From assembly GCA_965120355.1 (NCBI GenBank), contig CBCPMX010000014.1:1-32433 (forward strand): a stretch of 32,433 bases of DNA, in the 5' to 3' direction. The notes beneath the pieces were generated by a model. That model was not told where the DNA came from. It worked only from the letters and a program-made list of their open reading frames with translations, and did no database searches. This DNA comes from CBCPMX01 sp965120355 (GTDB taxonomy: Bacteria > Bacillota > Clostridia > Oscillospirales > Oscillospiraceae). A program made the position numbers and the translations under genes. Shown in pieces: positions 8,495 through 17,347 of the stretch. The stretch's first letter is position 1; each line of letters begins with the position of its first letter.

Positions 8495-10453
8495 TTACTC
8501 GGCGTCGTCTTCGTCGTCGGCCTCCGGCTCCTCGCCGGTGAGCAGAGCACGGATGGACAGTGAGATCCGCTTTCTCTCGGTGTCGATGTCGATAATCTTC
8601 GCCTCAACCTGCTGGCCCTCCGCCAGCACATCTTCCGGCTTGCCAATGCGGCGGTCTGCAATCTGGGAGATGTGGATCAGGCCATCCACACCGGGGATAA
8701 TCTCAGCAAACGCGCCGAAGGTCATCAGCTTGACAATCCGCACGGCAACTACATCCCCCACCTGATAGGTGCTGGTGAAGATATTCCACGGATTGGTTTC
8801 CGGCGTCTTGTAGCCCAGAGAAATTTTCTTCTTCTCCGGATCAAAGGACAGCACAAAGACCTCGATTTCGTCGCCGACCTTGACTACCTCGGCGGGGTTC
8901 TTGATGCGGCTCCAGCTCAGCTCGGAAACATGAACCATGCCGTCTACACCGCCGATGTCCACAAACGCGCCGTAAGAAGTCAGGCTCTTGACCACGCCAT
9001 GGTACTTCTTGCCCACTTCAATCTCAGCCCAGATCTTCTCAGCAGCGGCCTTCCGCTCTTCCGCAGCCACAGCGCGGATGGAACCCACCACGCGGCGGCG
9101 GACACGGTTGACCTCGGTGATGCGCAGACGCGCAGTCGTCTTGACCAGGGCGCCCATATCGCCGTCCTTGGGGACGCCGGTCTGGGATGCGGGGATAAAG
9201 ACGCGAATGCCCTTGACATTGGCCACCAGGCCGCCCTTGTTCTGCTCGGTAATCAGGCCCTCGACCACAGTCTTCTCATCCTTGGCTGCTTCAATGTCGT
9301 CCCAGACCTTGCCGGCCTCCAGACGTTTTCTGGACAGCATGACCGTGCCCTCCACGTCATTGACGCGGACAACGCTGACCTCCACCTCGTCGCCGACCTT
9401 CAGCACATCCTCCACCTTGACGCTGGGATCGGCAGACACTTCGGTCAGAGGAATGTAACCGGCATGCTTGGTGCCCAAATCCACCTGCACTTCGGTGGCG
9501 CCAATGGCCGTGACGACGCCGGTGACCCTATCTCCATTATTTAAAGTTTTGATGGATTGCTCGAGAAGCTCGGCAAAATTCTCCTCCTGCGCAGTTTCCA
9601 CCTTGATTTCTTCGCTCATAGTGTTGTTGACCTCCTTTATTATCCACGCCGGTGTGGACGCACCGGCAGTGATGCCAACGGTTGACGCCCGGGAAACAAT
9701 TGAACGGTCCAGCTCCGAAACATTGTCGATGAGCTGTACACGGCTGCAAAACCGGCGGCAAATCTCTGCCAGCCGTTTCGTATTGGAGCTTAGGCTATCA
9801 CCAACCACAATTATGGCATCACACTGTCCGGCCAACTCCTGCGCTTCCGTTTGACGATTTTCCGTCGCATTGCATATTGTATCAAATATTTCGAAGTTTG
9901 TACACACCTTTTTTATGATTTTCGTACAACTTTCCCACAAACTTTTTGTGCTGGTGGTCTGGCTCACGACCAGAATTGGGAGATCTCGGTTCTTCTCGTC
10001 CGAATTCAGCCAATTTTGTAATTCCTCTGCATTTTCAAAGATCAGCGGATCCTGGCACCAACCAGCAATCGCTGTGATCTCCGGATGGGTGCGCGTTCCA
10101 ATCAGGACCGGGCGCCGCCCCTTTTCTGCCGCGCCGGCCACAATTTTGTGAATGCGCTGGACAAAGGGACATGTCGCGTCAATGATTTTACAATTTCGGG
10201 CTTCCAGGGCCTCATAGACCGCCCGCCCCACGCCGTGGGATCGGATAATCACGCTGGCGCCCTCCGGAACCTCCTCCGGAACCGCCACCTCCCGCACGCC
10301 CATTTGCGCAAAGCGTTCCACCACATGCCGGTTGTGAATGATCGGCCCCAGCGTCACAGCAGGCTCTCCCCGGGCCACGGTCTCTTCCACCAGGCCCACA
10401 GCCCGGTTGACGCCGAAGCAGAACCCGGCCGTTTTTGCCAAAATTACCTTCAT
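8495..10453 (-). CDS. ispH: IspH-ribosomal protein S1 fusion (HMBPP reductase / 30S S1)
   Basis: A 652-residue two-part protein. Residues 1-278 are IspH, the 4Fe-4S enzyme making IPP and DMAPP in the last MEP-pathway step: cluster ligands Cys12, Cys95 and Cys194, and active-site His40, His73 and His123 are all present. From Met279 on are four S1 RNA-binding domains (about 303-375, 390-460, 475-545 and 560-632) and an acidic tail, like the four-domain S1 (YpfD-type) of Firmicutes. Such fusions are known in Clostridia. It shares ATGA with plsC upstream in the order cmk-plsC-ispH/rpsA. A strong internal Shine-Dalgarno precedes Met279, so free S1 may also be made (see separate entry). Confidence 0.95.
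   Translation of the reverse strand: MKVILAKTAGFCFGVNRAVGLVEETVARGEPAVTLGPIIHNRHVVERFAQMGVREVAVPEEVPEGASVIIRSHGVGRAVYEALEARNCKIIDATCPFVQRIHKIVAGAAEKGRRPVLIGTRTHPEITAIAGWCQDPLIFENAEELQNWLNSDEKNRDLPILVVSQTTSTKSLWESCTKIIKKVCTNFEIFDTICNATENRQTEAQELAGQCDAIIVVGDSLSSNTKRLAEICRRFCSRVQLIDNVSELDRSIVSRASTVGITAGASTPAWIIKEVNNTMSEEIKVETAQEENFAELLEQSIKTLNNGDRVTGVVTAIGATEVQVDLGTKHAGYIPLTEVSADPSVKVEDVLKVGDEVEVSVVRVNDVEGTVMLSRKRLEAGKVWDDIEAAKDEKTVVEGLITEQNKGGLVANVKGIRVFIPASQTGVPKDGDMGALVKTTARLRITEVNRVRRRVVGSIRAVAAEERKAAAEKIWAEIEVGKKYHGVVKSLTSYGAFVDIGGVDGMVHVSELSWSRIKNPAEVVKVGDEIEVFVLSFDPEKKKISLGYKTPETNPWNIFTSTYQVGDVVAVRIVKLMTFGAFAEIIPGVDGLIHISQIADRRIGKPEDVLAEGQQVEAKIIDIDTERKRISLSIRALLTGEEPEADDEDDAE
9617..9638 (-). 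promoter_or_regulatory. Internal Shine-Dalgarno and ATG at the IspH/S1 junction
   Basis: AAAGGAGGTC (9629-9638 leftward) precedes the in-frame ATG at 9619, which begins MSEEIK, the natural start of the S1 part. The spacing of about 10 nt is slightly long but usable. The SD is also the codons for Lys-Glu-Val, residues common at IspH C termini, so part of the match may be chance. Confidence 0.5.
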
Positions 10454-11061
10454 ATCTGTGTCCCCAATGCGTAGATCTTATCCATCATCTCGTCCGTCAG
10501 CCGCTGCAGCTCCTCATTGGAGGCACGGCGGCTCGCATACTCCATGCGGTATGGTTCCCCGATGACCAGGTGCAGCCGCCGGAAAGGCTTTTTCTCCACC
10601 GGCACATACACCGGCAGTACCAAACTGTTGGTACGTGTGGCCAGCAGGGCGCAGCCAGTTTTCGCCTGCTCCCGTTTTCCCTGTTTCATGCGGGTCCCCT
10701 CTGGAAACACCAGCAGGTATTCTCCGCCCTTGAGATAGGTCAGGGCGGTTTTGATGGCGGTGATGTCGCTGTGTCCCCGGTCCACCGCAAAAACGCCCAG
10801 CTTCCCCAGGAGCCACCCCAGCACCGGTACATCCATCAATTCCTTCTTTGCCATGACTCGCAAAGGACGGCGCATCTTCATGGCAAAGGCCACCCAAACA
10901 GGATCGGACAATGCGGAGTGGTTGCCGCAGATCAGGCACCCGCCCTCTGGAATGTTCTCCGCACCGGTCACCTTCAAAAACGGATGCCAAACGGCCATAA
11001 AGGGCCGTACAATGCAGTAAATGATCCGGTACAGCCGGTTCATGCTTCTCGTGTCGCTCAT
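10450..11061 (-). CDS. plsC: 1-acyl-sn-glycerol-3-phosphate acyltransferase
   Basis: A 203-residue PlsC-family enzyme adding the second acyl chain to lysophosphatidic acid at the membrane. It shows the catalytic NHSALSD (HX4D, about residues 47-53) and the phosphate-binding FPEGTR near 120, with a hydrophobic N-terminal stretch 'LYRIIYCIVRPF'. Both ends overlap neighbours by 4 bp (with cmk and with ispH/rpsA), so the three genes are translationally coupled. Confidence 0.93.
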   Translation of the reverse strand: MSDTRSMNRLYRIIYCIVRPFMAVWHPFLKVTGAENIPEGGCLICGNHSALSDPVWVAFAMKMRRPLRVMAKKELMDVPVLGWLLGKLGVFAVDRGHSDITAIKTALTYLKGGEYLLVFPEGTRMKQGKREQAKTGCALLATRTNSLVLPVYVPVEKKPFRRLHLVIGEPYRMEYASRRASNEELQRLTDEMMDKIYALGTQI

Positions 11062-11741
11062 AGGCCCGTCTTCTCCCGAATCAGCCGCTCAATGGCGGCG
11101 GCGCTCTGCTCCAAATCCAGCTCACTGGTGTCCAGCAGCACCGCGTCTGCAGCCTGCTTCAACGGCGAGATGGGCCGGCTGCGGTCGCTCTCATCCCGGG
11201 CCTGCATATCCGACAGGACCTGGGCATAGGAGATCTTTTCGCCCTTTTCCAGCAACTCCTTGTGGCGGCGCTGGGCGCGCACCTCCGCCGATGCCGTCAG
11301 AAAAATCTTTACATCAGCCTGTGGCAGTACGACAGTGCCAATATCCCGGCCGTCCATAATCACATCGTGGGTTCTGGCCATGTCCCGCTGCATTTCCAGC
11401 AGGTACTTTCGCACCACCGGCTGTTTGGACACCACAGCGGCATACTCCGACATCTCCGGCGTCCGAATTTCATCCGTCACGTCGCGGCCATTGAGGAGCA
11501 TGTGCTGCACCCCGTCTTCTCCATAGAGGATCTCGATGTTCACATCGTCGATCAGCCGTGTGATGCCGTCGGTGTCTTTTGGGCCAATGCCGCACATGGC
11601 AAAATAACAGCCCACCGTCCGGTAAATGGCGCCGGTGTCCACATACACAAACCCCAGTCTCTTCGCCACCGTCCGAGCCAAAGTGCTCTTGCCGGCTCCG
11701 GAAGGGCCGTCGATGGCGACGCTGATATACTTCTTTCCCAT
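11058..11741 (-). CDS. cmk: (d)CMP kinase
   Basis: A 227-residue cytidylate kinase phosphorylating CMP and dCMP. The Walker A loop is GPSGAGKST (residues 12-20); 'VDTGAIYR' near 35 and 'DGRDIGTVV' near 130 are CMP-kinase signatures. First gene of the cmk-plsC-ispH/rpsA operon, behind a sigma-A promoter at 11784-11812; it overlaps plsC by 4 bp. Confidence 0.95.
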   Translation of the reverse strand: MGKKYISVAIDGPSGAGKSTLARTVAKRLGFVYVDTGAIYRTVGCYFAMCGIGPKDTDGITRLIDDVNIEILYGEDGVQHMLLNGRDVTDEIRTPEMSEYAAVVSKQPVVRKYLLEMQRDMARTHDVIMDGRDIGTVVLPQADVKIFLTASAEVRAQRRHKELLEKGEKISYAQVLSDMQARDESDRSRPISPLKQAADAVLLDTSELDLEQSAAAIERLIREKTGL

Positions 11742-11783
11742 TTCCTCATCCCTCGTCGTATGCCATTTGGCGAAATTTTATAT

Positions 11784-11812
11784 AGTATAGCACACCGGCA
11801 GACGGATTTCCA
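11784..11812 (-). promoter_or_regulatory. Candidate sigma-A promoter of the cmk operon
   Basis: Leftward TGGAAA (11807-11812), 17-bp spacer, TATACT (11784-11789). The -10 is good, the -35 weak (4 of 6). The rest of the 164-bp gap to the next gene shows no other feature. Confidence 0.55.
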
Positions 11813-11905
11813 GTCCAGAAACACGGTTCCCCCAATTCCCGAGAAGTCAATCGCCGCACAGCAAGTCATGCAGCAGCAGTCCGGCAGAGCATGCACAAGC
11901 GCGCC

Positions 11906-13168
11906 TTAATTCCCAGCAGCCTTCTCCACGCCGCCAATGGCCTTTGCCGCCGCATAGGCCGTCGCCCAGGCAATCTGCAGATTAAAGCCGCCGGTATACG
12001 CATCCACGTCCAGAATCTCTCCGGCAAAGTACAGGCCGGGCACTTTCTTGGATGCCATGGTCTTCGGGTCCACCTCGCTGACCTTGACGCCGCCGGCAGT
12101 GACAATGGCCTCCGCTACAGGACGCTTGCCGGCAATCTCCACTGTAAACCGCTTCGTCGTCTCCAGCAGCGCCCGGCGCTGCTGCTTTGTAACCGCGTTG
12201 GCCTGGACAGAAGGGGCAATGCCCGCGCGGCGGATCATTACCGGGATCAGAGAACGGGGATACAGATCGATCAGGGAATTTTCAATGGTTCGGTTCTGAT
12301 ACTGTCCAAAATCCCGCAAAATCCGCTGATCCAGCTTTTTTTCATCCAGAGCCGGCTTCAAATCGATCGCCACGGTATACCGGTCCTTGTCTTGCATATG
12401 GGCGCTGGCGCTGAGGATCGTGGGCCCCGACAGGCCAAAATGGGTGAACAGGAGCTCCCCAAAATCCTCGTAGACCGTCTTGTTCTTTTGATTGAGCAGC
12501 TTAACCCCCACATTCTTCAGGCTCAGCCCCTGCATCTGGCGGCACCACGTCCCGTCCTCACACAGAGGTACCAGGGACCCGCGGGGCGGCACAATGGTGT
12601 GCCCCAGCGCCTGGGCCAGCCGATAGCCGCTGCCATCGGAGCCGGTGCCGGGATAGCTGCACCCACCGGTGGCCAACAGCACACGATCCCCGGCCAACGT
12701 GCGTCCCGCACAGCGGACGCCGGCAACTGTGCCTTCGTCCGTCAATATTTCTTCCGCCCGGTCATGGAGAATCTCCACGCCGCCGCGCTCCAGTTCCCGC
12801 CGCAAAACGGCGACAATGTCGGCGGCACGGTCCGACACCGGGAACACCCGATTGCCCCGTTCCACCTTCAGCGGGCAGCCTCGGTCCTCAAAAAAAGCCA
12901 TGGCCCGCTCCGGCGGGAAGCCGTACATGGCGCTGTACAGGAACCGTCCATTGCGGGGAATCTGCTTCAGCACTTCCTCCGCCGTGCAGCAGTTGGTGAC
13001 ATTGCAGCGGCCCTTGCCGGTAATATGGAGTTTTTTCCCCAACCTGTCATTGCGCTCGACCAGACAAACGCGCTGGCCAAAGGCAGCGGCGCTGCCAGCG
13101 GAGAACATTCCCGCGGCACCGCCGCCGATGACTATCAGATCATACTTCAACTTTTTCGTAGACCTCAT
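11906..13168 (-). CDS. HI0933/YhiN-family FAD-dependent oxidoreductase
   Basis: A flavoprotein of about 420 residues, often annotated 'aminoacetone oxidase family FAD-binding enzyme'. It opens with a Rossmann FAD motif (DLIVIGGGAAGMFSA), followed by 'GKKLHITGKGRCNVTN', the family hallmark, and ends with the FAD-contacting 'GLYFAGEILDVDAYTGGFNLQIAWATG'-like block. The substrate is unknown. With the ATG at 13168 the gene overlaps the rpiR-family gene by 29 bp. A TTG at about 13150, closer to that gene's stop and with GAGG upstream, is an alternative start. Co-transcription with the regulator is likely. Confidence 0.88.
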   Translation of the reverse strand: MRSTKKLKYDLIVIGGGAAGMFSAGSAAAFGQRVCLVERNDRLGKKLHITGKGRCNVTNCCTAEEVLKQIPRNGRFLYSAMYGFPPERAMAFFEDRGCPLKVERGNRVFPVSDRAADIVAVLRRELERGGVEILHDRAEEILTDEGTVAGVRCAGRTLAGDRVLLATGGCSYPGTGSDGSGYRLAQALGHTIVPPRGSLVPLCEDGTWCRQMQGLSLKNVGVKLLNQKNKTVYEDFGELLFTHFGLSGPTILSASAHMQDKDRYTVAIDLKPALDEKKLDQRILRDFGQYQNRTIENSLIDLYPRSLIPVMIRRAGIAPSVQANAVTKQQRRALLETTKRFTVEIAGKRPVAEAIVTAGGVKVSEVDPKTMASKKVPGLYFAGEILDVDAYTGGFNLQIAWATAYAAAKAIGGVEKAAGN

Positions 13169-14003
13169 ATTCGTCCCAGATCCGCTCCAGTTCGGTGAAG
13201 GTCTGGGAAAGTTCTTTTTCTTTCTTCCGGCCCACCGCCACAATCAGGGCGTTGACCAAACTCAAGGGCGCCACCAGGGAGTCCACCAGGGAGACCATGT
13301 CGCTCTTGGCCAGCAGAATGTGGGTGGCCTGGGCAGCCAGCAGGGAGGTTTTCGTATCCGTCAGGGCAATCACCGTTGCTCCCCGGTCCTTGGAAAACTT
13401 CAGAGCCTTCACTGTCCGGCTGGAGTAGCGGGGAAAGCTGATGCCGATGACCACATCCCCCTCCTGCACCCGCACAATCTGTTCAACCATCTCGCTGACG
13501 GAAGAAGTATTGACCAGGCGCACATTGTCAAACATGTAATTGAAATAAAACCCCAGAAAATTGGCGATGGCCGCCGAGGACCGAACGCCCAGAATATAGA
13601 TGGTACGCGCCTCCAGAATGGCGTTGACCGAAGTGTCAAAGGTTTCACGGTTGACCTCATCCAGCGTCATGCGAATCTTATCGATGTCGGACTGCAGAAC
13701 CATGGACAAAATATCCTGGTTGCCGATGCGGTCATTGGCCACCTCAATACGCTGCACAGATGTCAGCTTGTTGCGGATCATCTCCTGCAGCGCCTTCTGC
13801 ATACTGGGATACCCTTCATATCCCAGTTCTACCGCGAAGCGGACCACAGTGGACTCAGAAACATTGACGGTTTTACCCAGCTTGCTGGCTGTCATGAAGG
13901 CAGCTTTATCATAAGATTCAATAATGTAATGCGCGATGAGCTTCTGTCCTTTGGAAAAACCGCTCATGCCAGCCTGGATCAAAGACAAAATATCACTTGC
14001 CAT
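13140..14003 (-). CDS. RpiR-family transcriptional regulator (HTH plus SIS)
   Basis: A 287-residue regulator: N-terminal HTH_6 domain (about 1-77, with 'TASKLGKTVNVSESTVVRFA' as recognition region) and a C-terminal SIS sugar-phosphate-binding domain (about 125-260, 'TIYILGVRSSAAIA'). Such proteins sense phosphosugars and control sugar or cell-wall catabolic genes. None of those is adjacent here: the only overlapping partner is the HI0933 flavoprotein, so the target is unclear. GGGGGG lies a few bases upstream of the ATG at 14003. Confidence 0.9.
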   Translation of the reverse strand: MASDILSLIQAGMSGFSKGQKLIAHYIIESYDKAAFMTASKLGKTVNVSESTVVRFAVELGYEGYPSMQKALQEMIRNKLTSVQRIEVANDRIGNQDILSMVLQSDIDKIRMTLDEVNRETFDTSVNAILEARTIYILGVRSSAAIANFLGFYFNYMFDNVRLVNTSSVSEMVEQIVRVQEGDVVIGISFPRYSSRTVKALKFSKDRGATVIALTDTKTSLLAAQATHILLAKSDMVSLVDSLVAPLSLVNALIVAVGRKKEKELSQTFTELERIWDEYEVYEKVEV

Positions 14004-14066
14004 AGTTAACCCCCCAGCGCACCGCCCAGTTGCGGCTGCATGAATATAGTGTGGAAGTACCTATTC

Positions 14067-14096
14067 ATAATACTACACCCGGAGAGCGTTTTGCAA
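14067..14096 (-). promoter_or_regulatory. Candidate sigma-A promoter of the rpiR-family gene
   Basis: Leftward TTGCAA (14091-14096), 18-bp spacer, TATTAT (14067-14072). TTGCAAG occurs twice in direct repeat nearby (14091-14097 and 14104-14110), which may mark an operator; this is only a suggestion. Confidence 0.5.
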
Positions 14097-14099
14097 GCA

Positions 14100-14855
14100 T
14101 TATTTGCAAGTATTCGATACATTCCTTTCATTTTTATGGACTTCACTTGGAGGAATTTGCAGCAGCTGCAGCTCCTGCCGCGTCAAATGCCGCCACTTTC
14201 CCGGCTCCAGGCTGCCCAGCCGCACCGGCCCCTCGGCAATTCTGCGCAGCCGGATAACGCGCATACCGCACAATTCGCACATCCGGCGGATTTGGCGGTT
14301 TCGCCCCTCATGAATGGTCATTTCAAAGACAGTTTGGCGCGGCGTCCGCTTTAACTCCCGCACTCGGGCCGGCTTCAGCTGCACGCCGTCCAGCTCCATG
14401 GGCCGGGACAGCCGCTGTGCGGCATCCGGCGGCGCACCAGCCGTCCAGACCAGGTAGGTCTTGTCCACCTCATGGGACGGGTGCATCAGCCGGTTTGCCA
14501 AAGCCCCGTCGTTGGTCAGAAGCAGCAGGCCCTCCGAATCCATATCCAGCCGTCCTACGGGATACACCCGTTGGCCGCAGCCGGCTACCAGCTCCGCCAC
14601 GGTGTTCCGTCCCTTCTCATCGCGGAGGGTTGTCACATAGCCCCGGGGTTTATTCAGCATGATATACAGTTTGGGCGGCTCCGTTCGGACAGGTATGCCG
14701 TCCACTGCCACCACGTCCCGCGTCTCATCGGCAGTCTGGCCCAAACGGGCCACTGCCCCATTGACAGTGACCCGGCCCTCGGCAATCATCCGTTCCGCCG
14801 CCCGCCGCGACGCCACGCCGCAGCGGGACAGCAGCTTCTGTAAACGCTCTTCCAT
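14100..14855 (-). CDS. RsuA/RluB-family rRNA pseudouridine synthase
   Basis: A 251-residue enzyme converting specific rRNA uridines to pseudouridine. It has an N-terminal S4 RNA-binding domain (about 2-48, 'RLQKLLSRCGVASRRAAE') and a catalytic domain with GRLD, where Asp104 is the nucleophile, and 'EGRNRQIRRM' near 205. The ATG at 14855 is chosen because the S4 domain begins there and GAAGGG lies upstream; the open frame extends 51 further residues of no domain character. RluB-like rather than RsuA is likely in a Firmicute, but I cannot decide from sequence alone. Confidence 0.92.
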   Translation of the reverse strand: MEERLQKLLSRCGVASRRAAERMIAEGRVTVNGAVARLGQTADETRDVVAVDGIPVRTEPPKLYIMLNKPRGYVTTLRDEKGRNTVAELVAGCGQRVYPVGRLDMDSEGLLLLTNDGALANRLMHPSHEVDKTYLVWTAGAPPDAAQRLSRPMELDGVQLKPARVRELKRTPRQTVFEMTIHEGRNRQIRRMCELCGMRVIRLRRIAEGPVRLGSLEPGKWRHLTRQELQLLQIPPSEVHKNERNVSNTCK

Positions 14856-15019
14856 CTTTGCCCTTCGCTTTCTCTCTTTTGGCAGTACCCGGCCGGTTTT
14901 GGGGGAACACGCTCCCATGACAATCCAATGGTCTGCCCAGCTGAAAATCCAGGCCCAACCGAGCAGCATACAGCCGGAGCGCCATGTTTTACAGCGGATG
15001 CCCATCAAAAGCTCTGAAT

Positions 15020-16093
15020 TTACGGCGCTTCTCCGGCCAACTCCACCGTTTCAGCCCAATACAGAGGCGTCTGCCCCAGCAATTTACCGCCAATCCAAAT
15101 CTCCGCACGGCCGGCTTCCTGGCCGGTCTCCACCGGGGCATAGACCATCTGCGGCGCATAGACCCGCACTTCCGGCGTTTCTCCCTCCGCCAGTGCGCAG
15201 AGGACCTCCTGGCCAACCTTCAAATCTACCGCACGCTTTTCGCCGGAGAGCACCGGCACGCTCCCTGCCACCTGGCCCGCTTCCAGCACCACCGTGCTGG
15301 CAAACGCAGAAAATCCATAGTCCAGCAGGGCCGCATGGTCACTCCAATCCGACGGCGCGTGGAACGTCACCGCAATCAACGTCCTGCCATCCCGTTCCGC
15401 TGCGCTGACCAGGATGCGTCCTGCCTCTTTCGTATAGCCGGTCTTGACGCCGATGGCCCCATCATAGCGCCAGAGCAGCTTGTTGTGGTTCACCAGCGTC
15501 CGCTCACCCACCGTGATGGTTTTGGCAGAAACAATTTGACGGAATTCCGGATTCTCCAGCGCATAAGCCGTCAGCTTCGCCATATCCGAGGCAGTGGAGT
15601 AGTTGTCTGGGGCATCCAGCCCGTTTGGATTGGCAAAGTGTGTGTCCTCCAGATCCAGGCGGGCAGCTTTGTCGTTCATCAGCTCCACAAAGTCTTCGGC
15701 CGTACCGCCGCAGTAGATGGCCAGCGCTACCGCTGCATCATTGCCGGACTGGAGCATCAACCCGTACAGCAGCTCCCGCACTGACAGAATCTCTCCGGCC
15801 TTCAGATACATGGACGAGCCTTCCACGCCCACGGCCTCTTCACTGATTCGGACGCGAGCGGCCAGATCGCATTGCTCCAGAATGATCACCGCTGTCATAA
15901 TTTTCGTGGTGCTGGCGATCAGGGACCGGCGGTTGGCATCTTTTTCGTACAGCACCCGCCCCGTATCCGCATCCATCAAAATGGCGCTTTGGGCAGAGAT
16001 GTCCGGCGCAGCCAGGGCGCTGATCCGGACACTCCAGGAGAAAAGAACGGCCGCCGCCAGCAGGACCGCCGTTCTTGTACAGCATGATTTCAT
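15020..16093 (-). CDS. D-alanyl-D-alanine carboxypeptidase (PBP5/DacA family)
   Basis: A 357-residue low-molecular-mass penicillin-binding protein trimming the terminal D-Ala of peptidoglycan stem peptides. Signal peptide about 1-29 (cleavage after ALA), then the three active-site motifs: STTK (Ser61-Lys64), SGN (116-118) and KTG (217-219). The C-terminal part (about 265-357) resembles the PBP5 beta domain; no clear membrane-anchoring helix is seen at the very end. I chose the ATG at 16093 because GGTGAT lies 5 nt upstream; ATGs at 16099 and 16123 are alternatives. Clostridia carry several paralogues (dacA, dacB, dacF); I do not choose one. Confidence 0.92.
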   Translation of the reverse strand: MKSCCTRTAVLLAAAVLFSWSVRISALAAPDISAQSAILMDADTGRVLYEKDANRRSLIASTTKIMTAVIILEQCDLAARVRISEEAVGVEGSSMYLKAGEILSVRELLYGLMLQSGNDAAVALAIYCGGTAEDFVELMNDKAARLDLEDTHFANPNGLDAPDNYSTASDMAKLTAYALENPEFRQIVSAKTITVGERTLVNHNKLLWRYDGAIGVKTGYTKEAGRILVSAAERDGRTLIAVTFHAPSDWSDHAALLDYGFSAFASTVVLEAGQVAGSVPVLSGEKRAVDLKVGQEVLCALAEGETPEVRVYAPQMVYAPVETGQEAGRAEIWIGGKLLGQTPLYWAETVELAGEAP

Positions 16094-16259
16094 GTTCATC
16101 ACCGAAAATAGTTTGCCGGCCACAACACAAAACCATACCTGTCAATTTTTGATTTTTTCTGCGTTTCCGACAGCGCCCGAAAACGCCGCGAAAGCCAGCA
16201 GGCACGAAACGACGCGCGCATCTGCAAACAGATTCCCGCATCCCGTCCGGCTTTCTGCC

Positions 16260-16670
16260 CTACTCCACGTCCTCTGCCGGCGTTTCCGCCTTGCCCTTGC
16301 GCTCCTGAAGAATGGCGGAGACCTTATCCACCAGTTCCGGCAGAAGCTCAATGGCCCGATCCAGGCCCGTGCTTGGCACGTCGTTTACCGGCAGCATCCG
16401 TACAGTATCGCCCTTAATCACCAGAAAGCCGATGGGGGTAATGGTGATCCCAGCACCGCTGCCGCCGCCGAAGCAGTTGGTTCCGCTGACGGACGGATGC
16501 TTCCCTGCGTAATCGCTGCCGCCGGTTCCGAAGCCAATATTGACTTTCGTGACAGGCACCAAGGTGACCTCACCCACCGTCATGGGCTCGCCCACCACGG
16601 TACTGACATCCACCATCTGCCGGATCTTGGCCATGGTGGTTTCCAGCACCTCAGAAATCGGATGACTCAT
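16260..16670 (-). CDS. ytfJ: GerW/YtfJ-family sporulation protein
   Basis: A 136-residue protein with the whole-family pattern: 'GEPMTVGEVTLVPVTKVNIGFGTGG', a Gly-rich 'FGGGSGAGITITPIGFLVI' and a charged tail. In Bacillus ytfJ (gerW) is a forespore gene needed for normal germination; its molecular activity is unknown. Start overlaps the DUF2953 stop by 4 bp (ATGA), the usual clostridial pairing. It implies an endospore-forming lineage. No sporulation-type promoter is convincing here; the gene is last in the M50-scpA-scpB-DUF2953-ytfJ set. Confidence 0.92.
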   Translation of the reverse strand: MSHPISEVLETTMAKIRQMVDVSTVVGEPMTVGEVTLVPVTKVNIGFGTGGSDYAGKHPSVSGTNCFGGGSGAGITITPIGFLVIKGDTVRMLPVNDVPSTGLDRAIELLPELVDKVSAILQERKGKAETPAEDVE

Positions 16671-17347
16671 TCTTCTGCACCGCCTTTTCTAGATTGCGCC
16701 CCGCTGGCGCGCCCGCCTTTGGCCGGCGGCCCCGCAGGAGCATTTTGCTTCCTCTGGAACTGCATAAACGCCCGCAGTCCCCGCGCCCCGTACACCACGG
16801 CGAAGCTGACCAACTGCCAGACAAACATGGTCAAATGGGCATGGATCAGGACCCGCAGCTGCGGCGCGTCATAGTCCAAAAACGCCTGATAGTCCCGGCG
16901 CCGAACGCGGAATACCGTCTCCACCAAGGGCGTCAGCGCGCCGATTGCCGCCCAGGCGCGCCCATAGGCAATCGCCGCATCCGCCGCATTGTCCGCACCG
17001 GCAGTCACATGAACCGTCAACTGCCGGAACAGCAGCATGTGCCGAAACCGCTGCAAAGCATTCACCGCCACCTGGATCAGCGGCTTCACCGCCTCCAGCG
17101 TGCCGCCCAGGCTGCGCGGTTCCGCCGGCGCCGGCTTTGAATCCGGCGGCTTTTTTTTCGACGGCTTCTTTGCCTTTTTAGGGGGTTTGTGCTGCTTTGC
17201 CGGTTTTTTCTTCGTCGGATAAACCCGCAGCCGCAGCGGGCCAAGCCGCAGCAACACCAGCGTCTGACCATCATAGCGCAATTCCACACCCACCGGCAGC
17301 CACGCCAGTACCAGCAGAACCAGCAGGATAATCCCCAGGATCTTCAC
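16667..17347 (-). CDS. DUF2953 membrane-anchored protein
   Basis: A 226-residue protein: one N-terminal hydrophobic segment (ILGIILLVLLVLAWLPVGV, about 3-21), a very Lys/Pro-rich linker (about 46-75, repeated KKPPKK-like units), and a C-terminal DUF2953 domain ('AIAYGRAWAAIGALTPLVE' near 140). I start it at GTG 17347, which overlaps the scpB stop as GTGA; the longer open frame upstream is scpB read in another frame. The family is found next to ytfJ in spore formers; function unknown. Confidence 0.85.
   Translation of the reverse strand: MKILGIILLVLLVLAWLPVGVELRYDGQTLVLLRLGPLRLRVYPTKKKPAKQHKPPKKAKKPSKKKPPDSKPAPAEPRSLGGTLEAVKPLIQVAVNALQRFRHMLLFRQLTVHVTAGADNAADAAIAYGRAWAAIGALTPLVETVFRVRRRDYQAFLDYDAPQLRVLIHAHLTMFVWQLVSFAVVYGARGLRAFMQFQRKQNAPAGPPAKGGRASGAQSRKGGAEE

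Noticed and set aside
7734..8765. 343-codon rightward frame across the FNT gene and the rpsA end
   Set aside because: It spans two terminators and is antisense to two well-supported genes.
16109..16138. Possible sigma-G-type promoter before dacA (GTATG, 18-bp spacer, CAAACTA)
   Set aside because: The predicted start would fall inside the Shine-Dalgarno of the chosen dacA start, leaving no usable leader.
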